The notes below the pieces were generated by a model that was not told where the DNA came from, did not search any database, and saw only the letters and a list, made by a program, of their open reading frames with translations. DNA of 12,576 nt from the NCBI GenBank assembly GCA_046481785.1, contig JAWOJF010000105.1, forward strand, positions 1-12,576, written 5' to 3'. The stretch comes from JAWOJF01 sp046481785 (lineage in GTDB: Bacteria > Bacteroidota > Ignavibacteria > Ignavibacteriales > Ignavibacteriaceae). Shown piece by piece: positions 1 to 6,852 of the stretch (position 1 is its first letter; every line of letters begins with the position of its first letter). A program made the position numbers and the translations under genes.

Positions 1-981
1 ACTACCTCAAAAGTACTAACCATGGATTTTGTAAAAGGGACAAAAATTACTTCTATTAGTCCCCTTGCAAAACTGGAGTTTGACAGTACTGTATTAATAG
101 AAGAACTATTTAAAGCATATCTTGACCAGGTTTTGATTGATGGGTTCTTTCATGCAGATCCTCATCCGGGAAATGTTTTTCTTACTGATGATAAAAGAAT
201 TGCTTTAATTGATCTCGGAATGACTGCACGTGTTGACCCAAACATGCAGGAGAATCTTCTGAAACTAATGCTTTATATAAGTGAAGGACGCGGTTACGAA
301 GCTGCTGAGTTAAGCATTGATATGAGTATAAAATCAGATTTAAGCAACAGAGAAATATTTATAAGGGAGGTAAGCAGTTTTGTTTCAATTGCACAGGATG
401 CAAAAATTGAGCAGATAGAAATGGGAAAAATTATTGTCCAGCTTACAAGAATTGCTTCAAATAATGGATTCCGTACATCACCCGAATTAACAATGCTTGG
501 AAAAACCCTTTTGCATCTTGATGAAATAGGCAGAGTGCTTGATCCGAATTTTAATCCCAATGAGGCAATCCGTAAACATACCGAATCAATTGTGAGAAAA
601 CATTTGCTTAAAAATTTCTCACCGGGTCATTTCTTCTCGGGATTAATAGAAACAAAAGAGCTCATTCAGAAATTACCTATTAAGCTTAGCAGGATTATTG
701 ATAATATAGCTGACAATAATATTACAATTAAAACCCAGGCTTTTGATGAATCAATATTAACCGAAAACTTTCAGAAGGTAGCTAACAGGATTACTTTAGG
801 TCTGGTACTTGGGGCATTAATAGTAGGGGCAGCAATGCTGATGAGGGTTGAAACCCAATTTACTGTCTTTGGTTATCCCGGCTTTGCTATGATTATGTTT
901 CTTATTGCAGCGGTATGTGGTTTTGGACTTGTATTTAGTATTTTACTTAATGATAAAAGAGCAAAAAAGAAAAAGACGTAA
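1..981 (+). CDS. ABC1/UbiB/AarF family atypical kinase, 3' part (5' end outside window)
   Basis: The frame is open from base 1, and the residues before the first ATG (TTSKVLT, then MDFVKG) match the family's 'VLTME(F/Y)xxG' strand, so the ATG at 22 is internal and the gene begins upstream. About 326 C-terminal residues are visible. The kinase-like catalytic loop HADPHPGN is encoded at 151-174, followed by the metal-binding DLGM (DFG equivalent; Leu for Phe is seen in parts of this family). The N-terminal KxGQ and the A-rich nucleotide loop are off-window. The last ~65 residues hold two hydrophobic segments, the usual C-terminal membrane anchor, then a Lys-rich tail. Known members are ATP-binding proteins supporting isoprenoid-quinone biosynthesis or lipid homeostasis at the membrane; the substrate here is unknown. 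The stop is TAA at 979-981. The HIT gene follows 37 bases later on the same strand and may be co-transcribed. Confidence 0.9.
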   Translation, partial: TTSKVLTMDFVKGTKITSISPLAKLEFDSTVLIEELFKAYLDQVLIDGFFHADPHPGNVFLTDDKRIALIDLGMTARVDPNMQENLLKLMLYISEGRGYEAAELSIDMSIKSDLSNREIFIREVSSFVSIAQDAKIEQIEMGKIIVQLTRIASNNGFRTSPELTMLGKTLLHLDEIGRVLDPNFNPNEAIRKHTESIVRKHLLKNFSPGHFFSGLIETKELIQKLPIKLSRIIDNIADNNITIKTQAFDESILTENFQKVANRITLGLVLGALIVGAAMLMRVETQFTVFGYPGFAMIMFLIAAVCGFGLVFSILLNDKRAKKKKT

Positions 982-1018
982 GTAATTTTTAACTCAGTTC
1001 AAATAACAGAGAAACATT

Positions 1019-1441
1019 ATGTTTGAAATACATCCTCAACTAAAAAGGGATTGCATATTAGTCGGTAAGTTTGAGTTGAGTTATCTCATGCTGATGAATG
1101 ATTCAAACTACCCATGGTTTATTCTTGTACCTGATCGGGAAGATATAAAAGAAATATTTCAGTTAAGCGGAAAAGATCAAACAGAACTTCTTAAAGAAAT
1201 ATCTTATTTGTCAGAGTTACTTCACAATAATTTTAATGCTGATAAAATAAATGTTGCAGCTCTTGGGAATGTTGTACCGCAGTTGCATATACATATTATT
1301 GTAAGGTATGCCGGTGACCCTGCATGGCCCTCACCTGTCTGGGGAAAAGTTACGGCAAAAGAATATACGGGAGAAGAAAAAGAAAGCATTCTTACCAAAT
1401 TAAAAGCATTAATTAAAAAAGATTTTACTTTTAATTTATAA
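1019..1441 (+). CDS. HIT (histidine triad) family protein
   Basis: 140 residues, matching a single-domain HIT hydrolase. The C-terminal signature is PQLHIHIIVR (residues 87-96), followed by DPAWPSPVWG (100-109), typical of a bacterial HIT subgroup. Aligned to the HxHxH triad, the first His is Gln88, while His90 (the nucleophile position) and His92 are kept. Family members hydrolyse or transfer nucleotidyl groups, for example dinucleoside polyphosphates or AMP conjugates, in the cytoplasm; the specific substrate cannot be read from sequence. The ATG at 1019 is preceded by an A-rich leader without a clear Shine-Dalgarno. It lies 37 bases after the UbiB-like gene, and its stop is only 4 bases from the converging cupin stop. 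Family assignment is firm; function is not. Confidence 0.9.
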   Translation: MFEIHPQLKRDCILVGKFELSYLMLMNDSNYPWFILVPDREDIKEIFQLSGKDQTELLKEISYLSELLHNNFNADKINVAALGNVVPQLHIHIIVRYAGDPAWPSPVWGKVTAKEYTGEEKESILTKLKALIKKDFTFNL

Positions 1442-1445
1442 ACGG

Positions 1446-1874
1446 TTAAATATCTTTTTCCGTATCATATAAAACAACGCTTTCCTGTTCATTTGGATCA
1501 TTCCTGGCTATTATAGCAACAGCTTCTTCTGTACTGCTTAAATTAACAGGCTGATGAGGCAGATTAGCCGGAATAAAAATGAAATCCCCGCTTTCATTAA
1601 TTACAGACTGCGCTAATCCTTTGCCGTATCTTGTCTTAACTCTGCCTTTTAACAGGTATATAGCTGTTTCATATCCTTCATGATAATGAGGTTCAGCTTT
1701 TGCACCCGGCGGTATTATAACTATATTCATGGCAATACCCTTTGCACCGGAGTTATTTCCGGATATACCAACGAAATTAGGTAATCCCTGCTTTGTCATT
1801 ACCTCTGCTTCCGGTTTAATTGTAATTATTGCACCGCCTGCAGATGTCTCTGCCGAAATATTTTTTTCCTGCAT
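1446..1874 (-). CDS. Small RmlC-like cupin domain protein (COG4101-like)
   Basis: 142 residues from the ATG at 1874. This start is chosen because GGGA lies about 7 bases upstream and the protein then begins MQEKNISAET; extending to a TTG at 1937 would add 21 Phe/Ile-rich residues encoded by AT-rich spacer. Cupin motif 1 is PPGAKAEPHYHEGYETAIYLLKG (pieces at residues 55-77), giving metal ligands His63, His65 and Glu69. Motif 2, GDFIFIPANLPHQPVN (96-111), supplies His107. All four metal ligands are therefore present in one beta-barrel. It resembles the uncharacterised RmlC-like cupins of COG4101; no enzyme activity can be named. It converges tail to tail with the HIT gene and is divergent from the GH20 gene, sharing an AT-rich 120-base promoter region. 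Confidence 0.85.
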   Translation of the reverse strand: MQEKNISAETSAGGAIITIKPEAEVMTKQGLPNFVGISGNNSGAKGIAMNIVIIPPGAKAEPHYHEGYETAIYLLKGRVKTRYGKGLAQSVINESGDFIFIPANLPHQPVNLSSTEEAVAIIARNDPNEQESVVLYDTEKDI

Positions 1875-1909
1875 TGTGTTTTCCCGGTTTATATCAGAAA
1901 GGTATACGA

Positions 1910-1934
1910 ATTTTATAAAAAAAATTTTATAAAA
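1910..1934. repeat. Tandem direct repeat of a palindromic AT-rich 11-mer
   Basis: ATTTTATAAAA occurs at 1910-1920 and again at 1924-1934, separated by AAA. Each copy contains the perfect palindrome TTTTATAAAA. It lies 36 bases upstream of the cupin start and about 60 bases upstream of GH20, so it could be a paired operator or simply AT-rich promoter DNA. Confidence 0.4.
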
Positions 1935-1964
1935 CAAATATTTTTCTTTGCTTTTCTAATTACA

Positions 1965-1972
1965 TATGTTTG
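1965..1972 (+). promoter_or_regulatory. Possible Bacteroidetes-type -7 promoter element of the GH20 gene
   Basis: TATGTTTG matches the Bacteroidetes -7 consensus TAnnTTTG and ends 22 bases before the ATG at 1995. A TTTG at 1947-1950 could be the -33 element, but the 14-base spacing is shorter than usual. This is a sequence match only. Confidence 0.3.
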
Positions 1973-1994
1973 GACTTAAAAATATTATAAGAAT

Positions 1995-3551
1995 ATGCTA
2001 AAAATAACAAAACCTAATACACCCATCCTGTTAATATTATTTATATTCCTGTTTCAGTCCTGCACCTTCATTATTTATGCCGGCACACCGGAAGCGACAG
2101 ACCGTATAAATAATTTAATTCCAAAACCATTGTTTGCTGAAACTACAGGGGGAGCCTTTACTCTTAAAGAAGGGATGAAAATCCAGGCTGGCCAAACGGC
2201 CCGGGATGTCGGTCAATATCTTGCAGATAAACTAAATGCTTCCACCGGCTTTAATATAACAGTTACACCGGAAGAGGGGGATATTGTATTAAGATTAGAT
2301 GAGAAGGATGTTGCTCTGGGCGAAGAGGGATATGCACTAAAAATAACACAGAATAAAGTAGAGTTATCAGCATATAAAACTCCGGGTCTTTTTTACGGCA
2401 TACAGACAATCAGACAGCTTCTGCCTCCTGAAATAGAAAGCTCTTCAGTAAGGAATATAAAATGGGAGATTCCTACAGGAGTAGTAAGAGACCGGCCGCG
2501 GTTTCAGTGGAGGGGAGCAATGCTTGATGTTGCCCGGCATTTTTTTAGCACAGATGATGTAAAAAAGTATATTGATTTATTAGCTCAATATAAGTTCAAC
2601 CGTTTCCATCTTCATTTATCCGATGACCAGGGATGGAGAATAGAAATAAAATCATGGCCAAAACTTACTGAAATTGGCGGCAGTGGTTCGGTTAATAATG
2701 AGAAACCAGGATTTTATACACAGGAAGAATTTTCCGGTATTATAAAGTACGCCGCTGAAAGATTCATTACTGTTATTCCTGAAATTGATATGCCCGGACA
2801 TACCCATGCGGCACTTGTTTCTTACCCGGAATTAAACTGCGATGATTCAATACGTACACCATATACAGGAATAGCTGTCGGCTTCAGCAGCTTATGTATT
2901 GATAAGGATATTACCTACCAATTTGTTAAAGATGTTGTAAGGGAAATTTCAGCTTTATTGCCGGGAGAGTATTTTCATGTTGGCGGTGATGAAGCTTCAT
3001 CAACTGACTTATCCGACTATATCAGGTTTATTGATTCTGTACAGAATATAGTTAATTCAAATGGCAAAAAAATGGTTGGGTGGGAAGAAATAATTCAAAC
3101 GGATCTAAAAAAGAGTTCTGTTGCTCAATTATGGAGGGGGAAGGCTGGCCGGGAAGCAGCAGACAAGGGAGCTAAAGTAATTCTATCACCTGCTCCTAAA
3201 ATATATATAGATATGAAATATGACAGTACCACAGTACTGGGCCTGAATTGGGCAGCCTATATTGAAGTTAATGATGCTTATGACTGGAAGCCTGAGGAAT
3301 ATATACAAGGCGTAACTGAGTATGATATACTTGGAATTGAAGCCCCCTTATGGAGTGAAACGCTTACAACATTTGATCATATAGAATTTTTAGCTTTTCC
3401 CCGTATACTGGGAGTTGCAGAAATAGCCTGGTCTCAAAAACATGCGCGGAACTGGAATGAATATAAACTGCGCCTTGGCAACCACGGTACACGCTTAAAT
3501 ATTATGCAGATTGACTTTTATAAATCACCTTTTGTAGAATGGAATGACTGA
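1995..3551 (+). CDS. Exported beta-N-acetylhexosaminidase, glycoside hydrolase family 20
   Basis: 518 residues. An N-terminal export signal has Lys residues followed by a hydrophobic stretch ILLILFIFLF, then QSC: Cys23 is a possible lipidation site, though the lipobox (F-Q-S-C) is loose, so signal peptidase I cleavage is an alternative. Residues ~40-165 form the GH20b-like N-terminal domain. The (beta/alpha)8 catalytic domain follows, with WRGAMLDVARHF (172-183), FHLHLSDDQGWRIEIKSWP (204-222), PEIDMPGHTHAALVSYPEL (262-280) and HVGGDEA (328-334). Asp332-Glu333 is the catalytic pair of substrate-assisted catalysis; Glu is the acid/base. The aromatic WSE (453-455) near the C terminus also fits. 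Family enzymes release terminal GlcNAc/GalNAc from chitin fragments, glycans or peptidoglycan-derived sugars. It is a stand-alone gene with no neighbouring transporter or SusCD pair visible. The ATG at 1995 lacks a clear Shine-Dalgarno. Confidence 0.95.
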   Translation: MLKITKPNTPILLILFIFLFQSCTFIIYAGTPEATDRINNLIPKPLFAETTGGAFTLKEGMKIQAGQTARDVGQYLADKLNASTGFNITVTPEEGDIVLRLDEKDVALGEEGYALKITQNKVELSAYKTPGLFYGIQTIRQLLPPEIESSSVRNIKWEIPTGVVRDRPRFQWRGAMLDVARHFFSTDDVKKYIDLLAQYKFNRFHLHLSDDQGWRIEIKSWPKLTEIGGSGSVNNEKPGFYTQEEFSGIIKYAAERFITVIPEIDMPGHTHAALVSYPELNCDDSIRTPYTGIAVGFSSLCIDKDITYQFVKDVVREISALLPGEYFHVGGDEASSTDLSDYIRFIDSVQNIVNSNGKKMVGWEEIIQTDLKKSSVAQLWRGKAGREAADKGAKVILSPAPKIYIDMKYDSTTVLGLNWAAYIEVNDAYDWKPEEYIQGVTEYDILGIEAPLWSETLTTFDHIEFLAFPRILGVAEIAWSQKHARNWNEYKLRLGNHGTRLNIMQIDFYKSPFVEWND

Positions 3552-3556
3552 GTTTC

Positions 3557-3578
3557 GGAGTAACAATCCTGTTACTCC
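3557..3578. terminator. Hairpin between convergent GH20 and GNAT genes
   Basis: Perfect 9-bp stem GGAGTAACA / TGTTACTCC around an ATCC loop. It begins 5 bases after the GH20 stop and overlaps the GNAT stop codon at 3572-3574. Neither side carries a U-tract, so it is not a textbook intrinsic terminator. Its position between converging genes suggests a bidirectional 3'-end structure. Confidence 0.5.
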
Positions 3579-4039
3579 ACTGCTCCATCCCTCGGATCTG
3601 ATATCCATTTTGTCATCAGGTATCTGTCATGATCTGCAAATCCGAATTTACGGTATACTTCCAGTGCATAAACATTTTGCCTGTCAACCTCAAGGTGAAA
3701 CGCCTTAATTCCAAGACCTGCTAATTCCTGTTCAACATATTTAAGTGTTTGTTTACCAATGCCTTTTCCCCTGAATTTTTCACGGATATAAAATTCATCA
3801 ACAAGGGCATCAATACCAAAATATTCAAGGCTGTACCCAAAAGTGACCAGGATATATCCGGCAGGTTCATCATCAATTAGTATAAGCCACAACTTTCCGT
3901 ACACAGGATTTTCAAATAATTTTTTTAATGCTGAAGTTAATATCTGCGGATTATGAGGAAGATGTTCAATTAAATAAAACTCCGCAGTCATTTCAAGCAA
4001 AAGCGGAATGTCGCTTTCAACGGCAAGTTTATATGTCAT
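3572..4039 (-). CDS. GNAT-family N-acetyltransferase
   Basis: 155 residues with a complete GNAT fold. The acetyl-CoA pyrophosphate loop is R-G-K-G-I-G-K at residues 90-96, following strand beta4 (VDEFYIREKF, 80-89). The later segment HLEVDRQNVYALEVYRKFGF (115-134) gives the usual motif B, with the Asn and Tyr often seen in N-acetyltransferases. Such enzymes move acetyl from acetyl-CoA to an amine of a small molecule or protein; the acceptor is unknown. The ATG at 4039 lies 24 bases after the stop of the ABM-like gene, so it is probably the last gene of a three-gene unit led by the CTP-synthase-related gene. No regulatory signal of its own is seen. Confidence 0.9.
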   Translation of the reverse strand: MTYKLAVESDIPLLLEMTAEFYLIEHLPHNPQILTSALKKLFENPVYGKLWLILIDDEPAGYILVTFGYSLEYFGIDALVDEFYIREKFRGKGIGKQTLKYVEQELAGLGIKAFHLEVDRQNVYALEVYRKFGFADHDRYLMTKWISDPRDGAVE

Positions 4040-4063
4040 TTTTTTCTGAACTAATGAAATATT

Positions 4064-4369
4064 CTAATCATTTAAAGAATTGAATGAACCGATCTTTGTT
4101 TCAAATTCTGTTAATAAAGTGAAGCGGTCATCAAGCTCTTCATATTTTTCTTTATGCTTTTCAAGATAATCAACATATGCTTTTTCAGAATCAAACCTGT
4201 CTATAGTTACATAACTTCTTGAAGCTTCTATCCCCTTTATTAATTCAGTACCTAAATATTCTTTATTTGATTTAAAGAATTTAACCCAATCACCTTTAGG
4301 ACCATATGATTGTTCAAATTCTTCTTCACTGCCCGGCTTAACTTTATATTCCCATATAACAATAAACAT
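4064..4369 (-). CDS. Small dimeric alpha/beta-barrel protein, antibiotic biosynthesis monooxygenase (ABM)-like
   Basis: 101 residues. The opening MFIVIWEYKVKPGSEEEFEQSYG has the beta-strand plus 'KPGxEEEFExxY' pattern of ABM/dimeric ferredoxin-like alpha/beta-barrel proteins, then a W-x-x-F-F helix and a second beta-alpha-beta unit (SYVTIDRFDSEKAYVDYLEK). No catalytic residue can be assigned, and such folds serve as monooxygenases, isomerases or plain binding modules. Only 5 bases separate its ATG at 4369 from the stop of the CTP-synthase-related gene, and GNAT follows after 24 bases; tight packing argues for one transcript. The fold is moderately supported and the function is unknown. Confidence 0.7.
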   Translation of the reverse strand: MFIVIWEYKVKPGSEEEFEQSYGPKGDWVKFFKSNKEYLGTELIKGIEASRSYVTIDRFDSEKAYVDYLEKHKEKYEELDDRFTLLTEFETKIGSFNSLND

Positions 4370-4374
4370 ATAAT

Positions 4375-5085
4375 TTATTTTTTGTTTATGATTACTGCAC
4401 TAAGATAAGACATAATTAGCGGATGAACAACATTTTTAAATACAGAAAGTTCGGGCTGAAATAATGTTGCAATCATAAAAGGATGAGTAGTATGTTCTAT
4501 GATTTTTACTTCTTCATTTTCATCTCTTCCGGAAATTTTAAAGTCACTGTCAGCAAACAAATATTCAAAGTCAGGATTAAGTCCATAACTGCAAAAATAT
4601 TCCTCAACAGTTTCATCTGCTTCAAATATTTTATTTATCCGGCTTCCTTTATCAAAGTATATTTTTCCGTTTGCTCCTAACATTGAACATGCTAAAGGAT
4701 AAATAAGTTTAAATGAAGTTTCCGGATTCGACTCTGCATGATCTGCATTCATCCTTCCTAGTGCATTCCTTACATATTCAATTACAGTATGCTGAAAACC
4801 GCCGCATGTTCCAAGGAAAGGGATATTATTTTCCCGCGCATATTTAATTCCCTTTAATGCTCCCTCCATATTTTTGTAAGGACTCCCCGGAACACACCAT
4901 AAGCCGTCAAATGTATTTAATAATTCTTCATAATTATTCGCAAGTTTTTCTGTACCTATCCATTCATACGATCAATTTAAATCCAGTTCCTTTGATGCAA
5001 GTTCAAGTGCCCGGGGTATTGCAGTATGCGCACGTACTGATGTACTAAAATCCCCTATAAAACCTATTTTTATTTTACCATTCAT
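4375..5085 (-). CDS. CTP synthase C-terminal-region-related protein with in-frame TGA; candidate selenoprotein
   Basis: The reading frame starts at ATG 5085 (MNGKIKIGFIGDFSTSVRAH...) and ends at TAA 4375, giving 236 residues if the in-frame TGA at 4974-4972 (codon 38) is read. Residues before it (IGFIGDF, AIPRALELA) and after it (WIGTEKL, FDGLWCVPGSPYKNMEG) are both the class I glutamine-amidotransferase-like fold of the CTP synthase C-terminal region. The nucleophile elbow GTCGGFQ puts Cys at residue 94. The usual HPE is Q-P-E at 210-212, so the triad His is lost while Glu212 remains. I recall a family with exactly this relation to CTP synthase being annotated as '(seleno)protein', but could not check it. 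Selenocysteine insertion is the favoured reading; nonsense mutation or sequencing error are alternatives. It lacks the CTP synthase N-terminal synthetase domain. It leads a likely operon with the ABM-like and GNAT genes. Confidence 0.75.
4938..4971 (-). promoter_or_regulatory. Possible bacterial SECIS element
   Basis: Immediately after the TGA, UCGUAUG (4971-4965) can pair with CUUGCGA (4944-4938): six pairs including one G-U, plus one U-U mismatch. A GGU sits in the loop at 4956-4954, 16-18 bases after the TGA, close to the spacing in known bacterial SECIS elements such as fdhF. The upper stem is weak, so this is suggestive only. Confidence 0.4.
4972..4974 (-). other. In-frame TGA, candidate selenocysteine codon
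   Basis: Codon 38 of the CTP-synthase-related gene reads TGA between AAT and TCG. The frame is otherwise open from 5085 to 4375. TGG is used for Trp throughout the window, and TGA serves as the terminal stop of the GH20 and DNA ligase genes, so a whole-genome TGA reassignment is unlikely. Confidence 0.65.
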
Positions 5086-5251
5086 GTTATTGCAATATTT
5101 TATGTAATAAAAAAATAATATCTGCTTCAGGAGTAAAGAAATAATATTTGGATAATGTTTTGAAAGGTACCGGATAATATAAAAAGACAGTAAAATTATT
5201 ACAAATTTATTTTGAATAGGAGTAGGGCTAATTATTACTTATAAAAGATGT

Positions 5252-6178
5252 TTATATTTTTGATTTTCTTCTTTTAAAAATATTTCTGCCCAGATTAGAA
5301 TTAATTATTGCGACAGAAAAAATAATAACCGCCGTTGCAATTATTATCCTTATATTAATTATCTCGTCTGCCATAAGCCATCCGAGAAATATTGCAACTA
5401 CAGGATTAACATAGGCATAAGTTGAAGCTCGTGAAGGGCCTGCGGCGCCAATCAGCCAGATATATGAAGAGAACCCGATGATAGAGCCGAAGAATATCAA
5501 ATAATTTAAAGCGGCAAATGATCTAAAGGATACTCCTTCTATGTCAACTTTACTTATCTCACCCGTTATAAGACTGACAAGAAATAATAGAGTACCTCCT
5601 GCCAGCATCTGCATAGCAATGGCCACTAATTTTGATTCCGGCTGAACTGCATTCCTGGTATAAACAGTACCGGCTGCCCATGAAAGAGAGGCAAAAAGAA
5701 TAGCTGCAATACCGGTAAGATTAACATTACCGCCATTTATATTAAAAGGATTTATTAAGAATATAAGTCCGGCAAATCCCAGGATAACACCTGAAGTGAT
5801 TTTAACGGAAGGTTTATCTCCTTTTTTTGATATCCAGCTTATAATCACTACCCAGATAGGAACTGTAGCTACCAACACAGCCGTTAAACCGGAAGGGACA
5901 AACTGCTCAGCCCATACTACCCCGCCGTTTCCACCGAGCAATAAAAAACCTCCGATTATAAAAGATGATTTCCAGTGTACCGTTTTTATTTTGGAAGGAG
6001 ATTTATACATTGCGAAAGCAAACAAAATTAATCCTGCGGCAATAAACCGTATACCTGCCATAAAAAAAGGAGGAAGAGTTTCAATTGCAAATCTTATTGC
6101 CAGGTATGTTGATCCCCATATTGTATAAACTGCTGCAAAAGCAGCAACAAGCTTTATAATATCTGTCTTGTCTTTCAA
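5252..6178 (-). CDS. EamA/DMT-superfamily transporter (YedA-like drug/metabolite exporter)
   Basis: 308 residues from a TTG at 6178, chosen because GGAG precedes it by 5 bases; an earlier in-frame TTG at 6211 would add a Phe/Ile-rich leader without a ribosome site. There is no ATG before the first membrane segment. The protein has about ten hydrophobic segments in two EamA repeats. The first repeat opens with YTIWGSTYLAIRFAIETLPP and then MAGIRFIAAG, the signature of YedA-type members. The second contains ASLSWAAGTVYTRN, followed later by STYAYVNPVVAIFLGWLM. The C terminus is basic (KRRKS), consistent with a cytoplasmic tail. The family exports amino acids, metabolites or drugs across the inner membrane by a proton-coupled mechanism; the substrate is unknown. 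It is followed by a 166-base AT-rich gap before the CTP-synthase-related gene and is separated from upstream genes by a terminator, so it is probably monocistronic. Confidence 0.9.
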   Translation of the reverse strand: MKDKTDIIKLVAAFAAVYTIWGSTYLAIRFAIETLPPFFMAGIRFIAAGLILFAFAMYKSPSKIKTVHWKSSFIIGGFLLLGGNGGVVWAEQFVPSGLTAVLVATVPIWVVIISWISKKGDKPSVKITSGVILGFAGLIFLINPFNINGGNVNLTGIAAILFASLSWAAGTVYTRNAVQPESKLVAIAMQMLAGGTLLFLVSLITGEISKVDIEGVSFRSFAALNYLIFFGSIIGFSSYIWLIGAAGPSRASTYAYVNPVVAIFLGWLMADEIINIRIIIATAVIIFSVAIINSNLGRNIFKRRKSKI

Positions 6179-6284
6179 AACATCTCCAAAAATTAAAATC
6201 AAAAAAAACAAAACATAAATAAATTCTCTACCGGAATATGAACATCAAATTTAATTGGACAAACTGATGCGGGAACTTAAGAAA

Positions 6285-6337
6285 GAAAAAACAAAATTAT
6301 TCCATTACTGCAAAATAATGCAATGAAATAATTTTGT
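6285..6337 (-). terminator. Intrinsic terminator after the cyclic-nucleotide-binding gene
   Basis: An 11-bp perfect stem, ACAAAATTATT (6291-6301) with AATAATTTTGT (6327-6337), encloses further pairs CAT/ATG (6303-6305 with 6323-6325) and TGCA/TGCA (6309-6312 with 6319-6322). On the minus strand the stem runs straight into TTTTTTCTTTC. It ends the unit transcribed through 6396 and isolates the EamA gene. Confidence 0.75.
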
Positions 6338-6395
6338 GTTTAATATGAGCAGGTTAAATAGTACGGGTTATTAAAATATGGAAACCAGGTTAAGG

Positions 6396-6749
6396 TTACT
6401 TCTCTTCATTCATATGTCTTAACCGGTCAGCCAGAGCTTTTAAAATCTGAGTAATGAACATGGGGGTCTGCTGAAGAAGGAATTGGAATCTTCTTTCATC
6501 AATAACAGCTAATTTGCATTTGGTTTTAGCAACAACAGTAGCACTGCGGGGTTTATTTTCAATAAGAGCCATTTCGCCCAATATTTCGCCGGGTCCGGCT
6601 ATATAAACAGTTTTATCGTGTGCACGTATTTCAACTTTCCCTTCTAATATGGAAAACATTGTGTTTCCCGGGTCACCTTCCACAAATATAAATTCTCCCT
6701 GGTCGTAACTTCTAAATTCAGTATTGGCCATCGTAGAGCTTTTTGGCAT
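6396..6749 (-). CDS. Stand-alone cyclic nucleotide-binding domain protein (Crp-like, no HTH)
   Basis: 117 residues from the ATG at 6749; a GTG at 6755 sits closer to the GGAG and is an equally good start. The whole protein is one cNMP-binding domain. It opens with YDQGEFIFVEGDPGNTMF (15-32) and the phosphate-binding cassette is GEILGEMALIENKPRSA (54-70), with Glu59 and Arg68 in the positions that contact ribose and phosphate in CRP; the following Ser-Ala is kept. After the C-helix (residues ~97-113) the protein simply ends, so the DNA-binding domain of CRP/FNR is absent and it cannot act as a classical regulator alone. It may be a ligand sensor acting through partners. It lies 103 bases downstream of the ligase gene on the same strand and ends at the terminator, so it may belong to the repair transcript. 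Confidence 0.88.
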   Translation of the reverse strand: MPKSSTMANTEFRSYDQGEFIFVEGDPGNTMFSILEGKVEIRAHDKTVYIAGPGEILGEMALIENKPRSATVVAKTKCKLAVIDERRFQFLLQQTPMFITQILKALADRLRHMNEEK

Positions 6750-6852
6750 TATCACATTTCTCCAGTAATTGTTTTCCAGACCTTGCGTTACCCTCAAATA
6801 ATTTTTGCAGCGTAAAGTTATATTATAAATTAGGAATTTCTTTTGATTGTAA

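Noticed and set aside
4375..4869. Reading the CTP-synthase-related gene as a 164-residue protein starting at ATG 4869
   Set aside because: The 72 codons upstream in the same frame, apart from one TGA, encode the missing N-terminal part of the same domain, and the ATG at 4869 falls in the middle of the fold with no ribosome-binding site.
4972..4974. Genome-wide reassignment of TGA to Trp or Gly
   Set aside because: Trp is encoded by TGG throughout, TGA ends the GH20 and ligase genes where the family C termini are expected, and only one gene has an internal TGA.
5086..5251. Riboswitch or small RNA in the gap before the CTP-synthase-related gene
   Set aside because: The stretch is AT-rich with only short palindromes such as GGTACC; I saw no extended fold or known riboswitch core.
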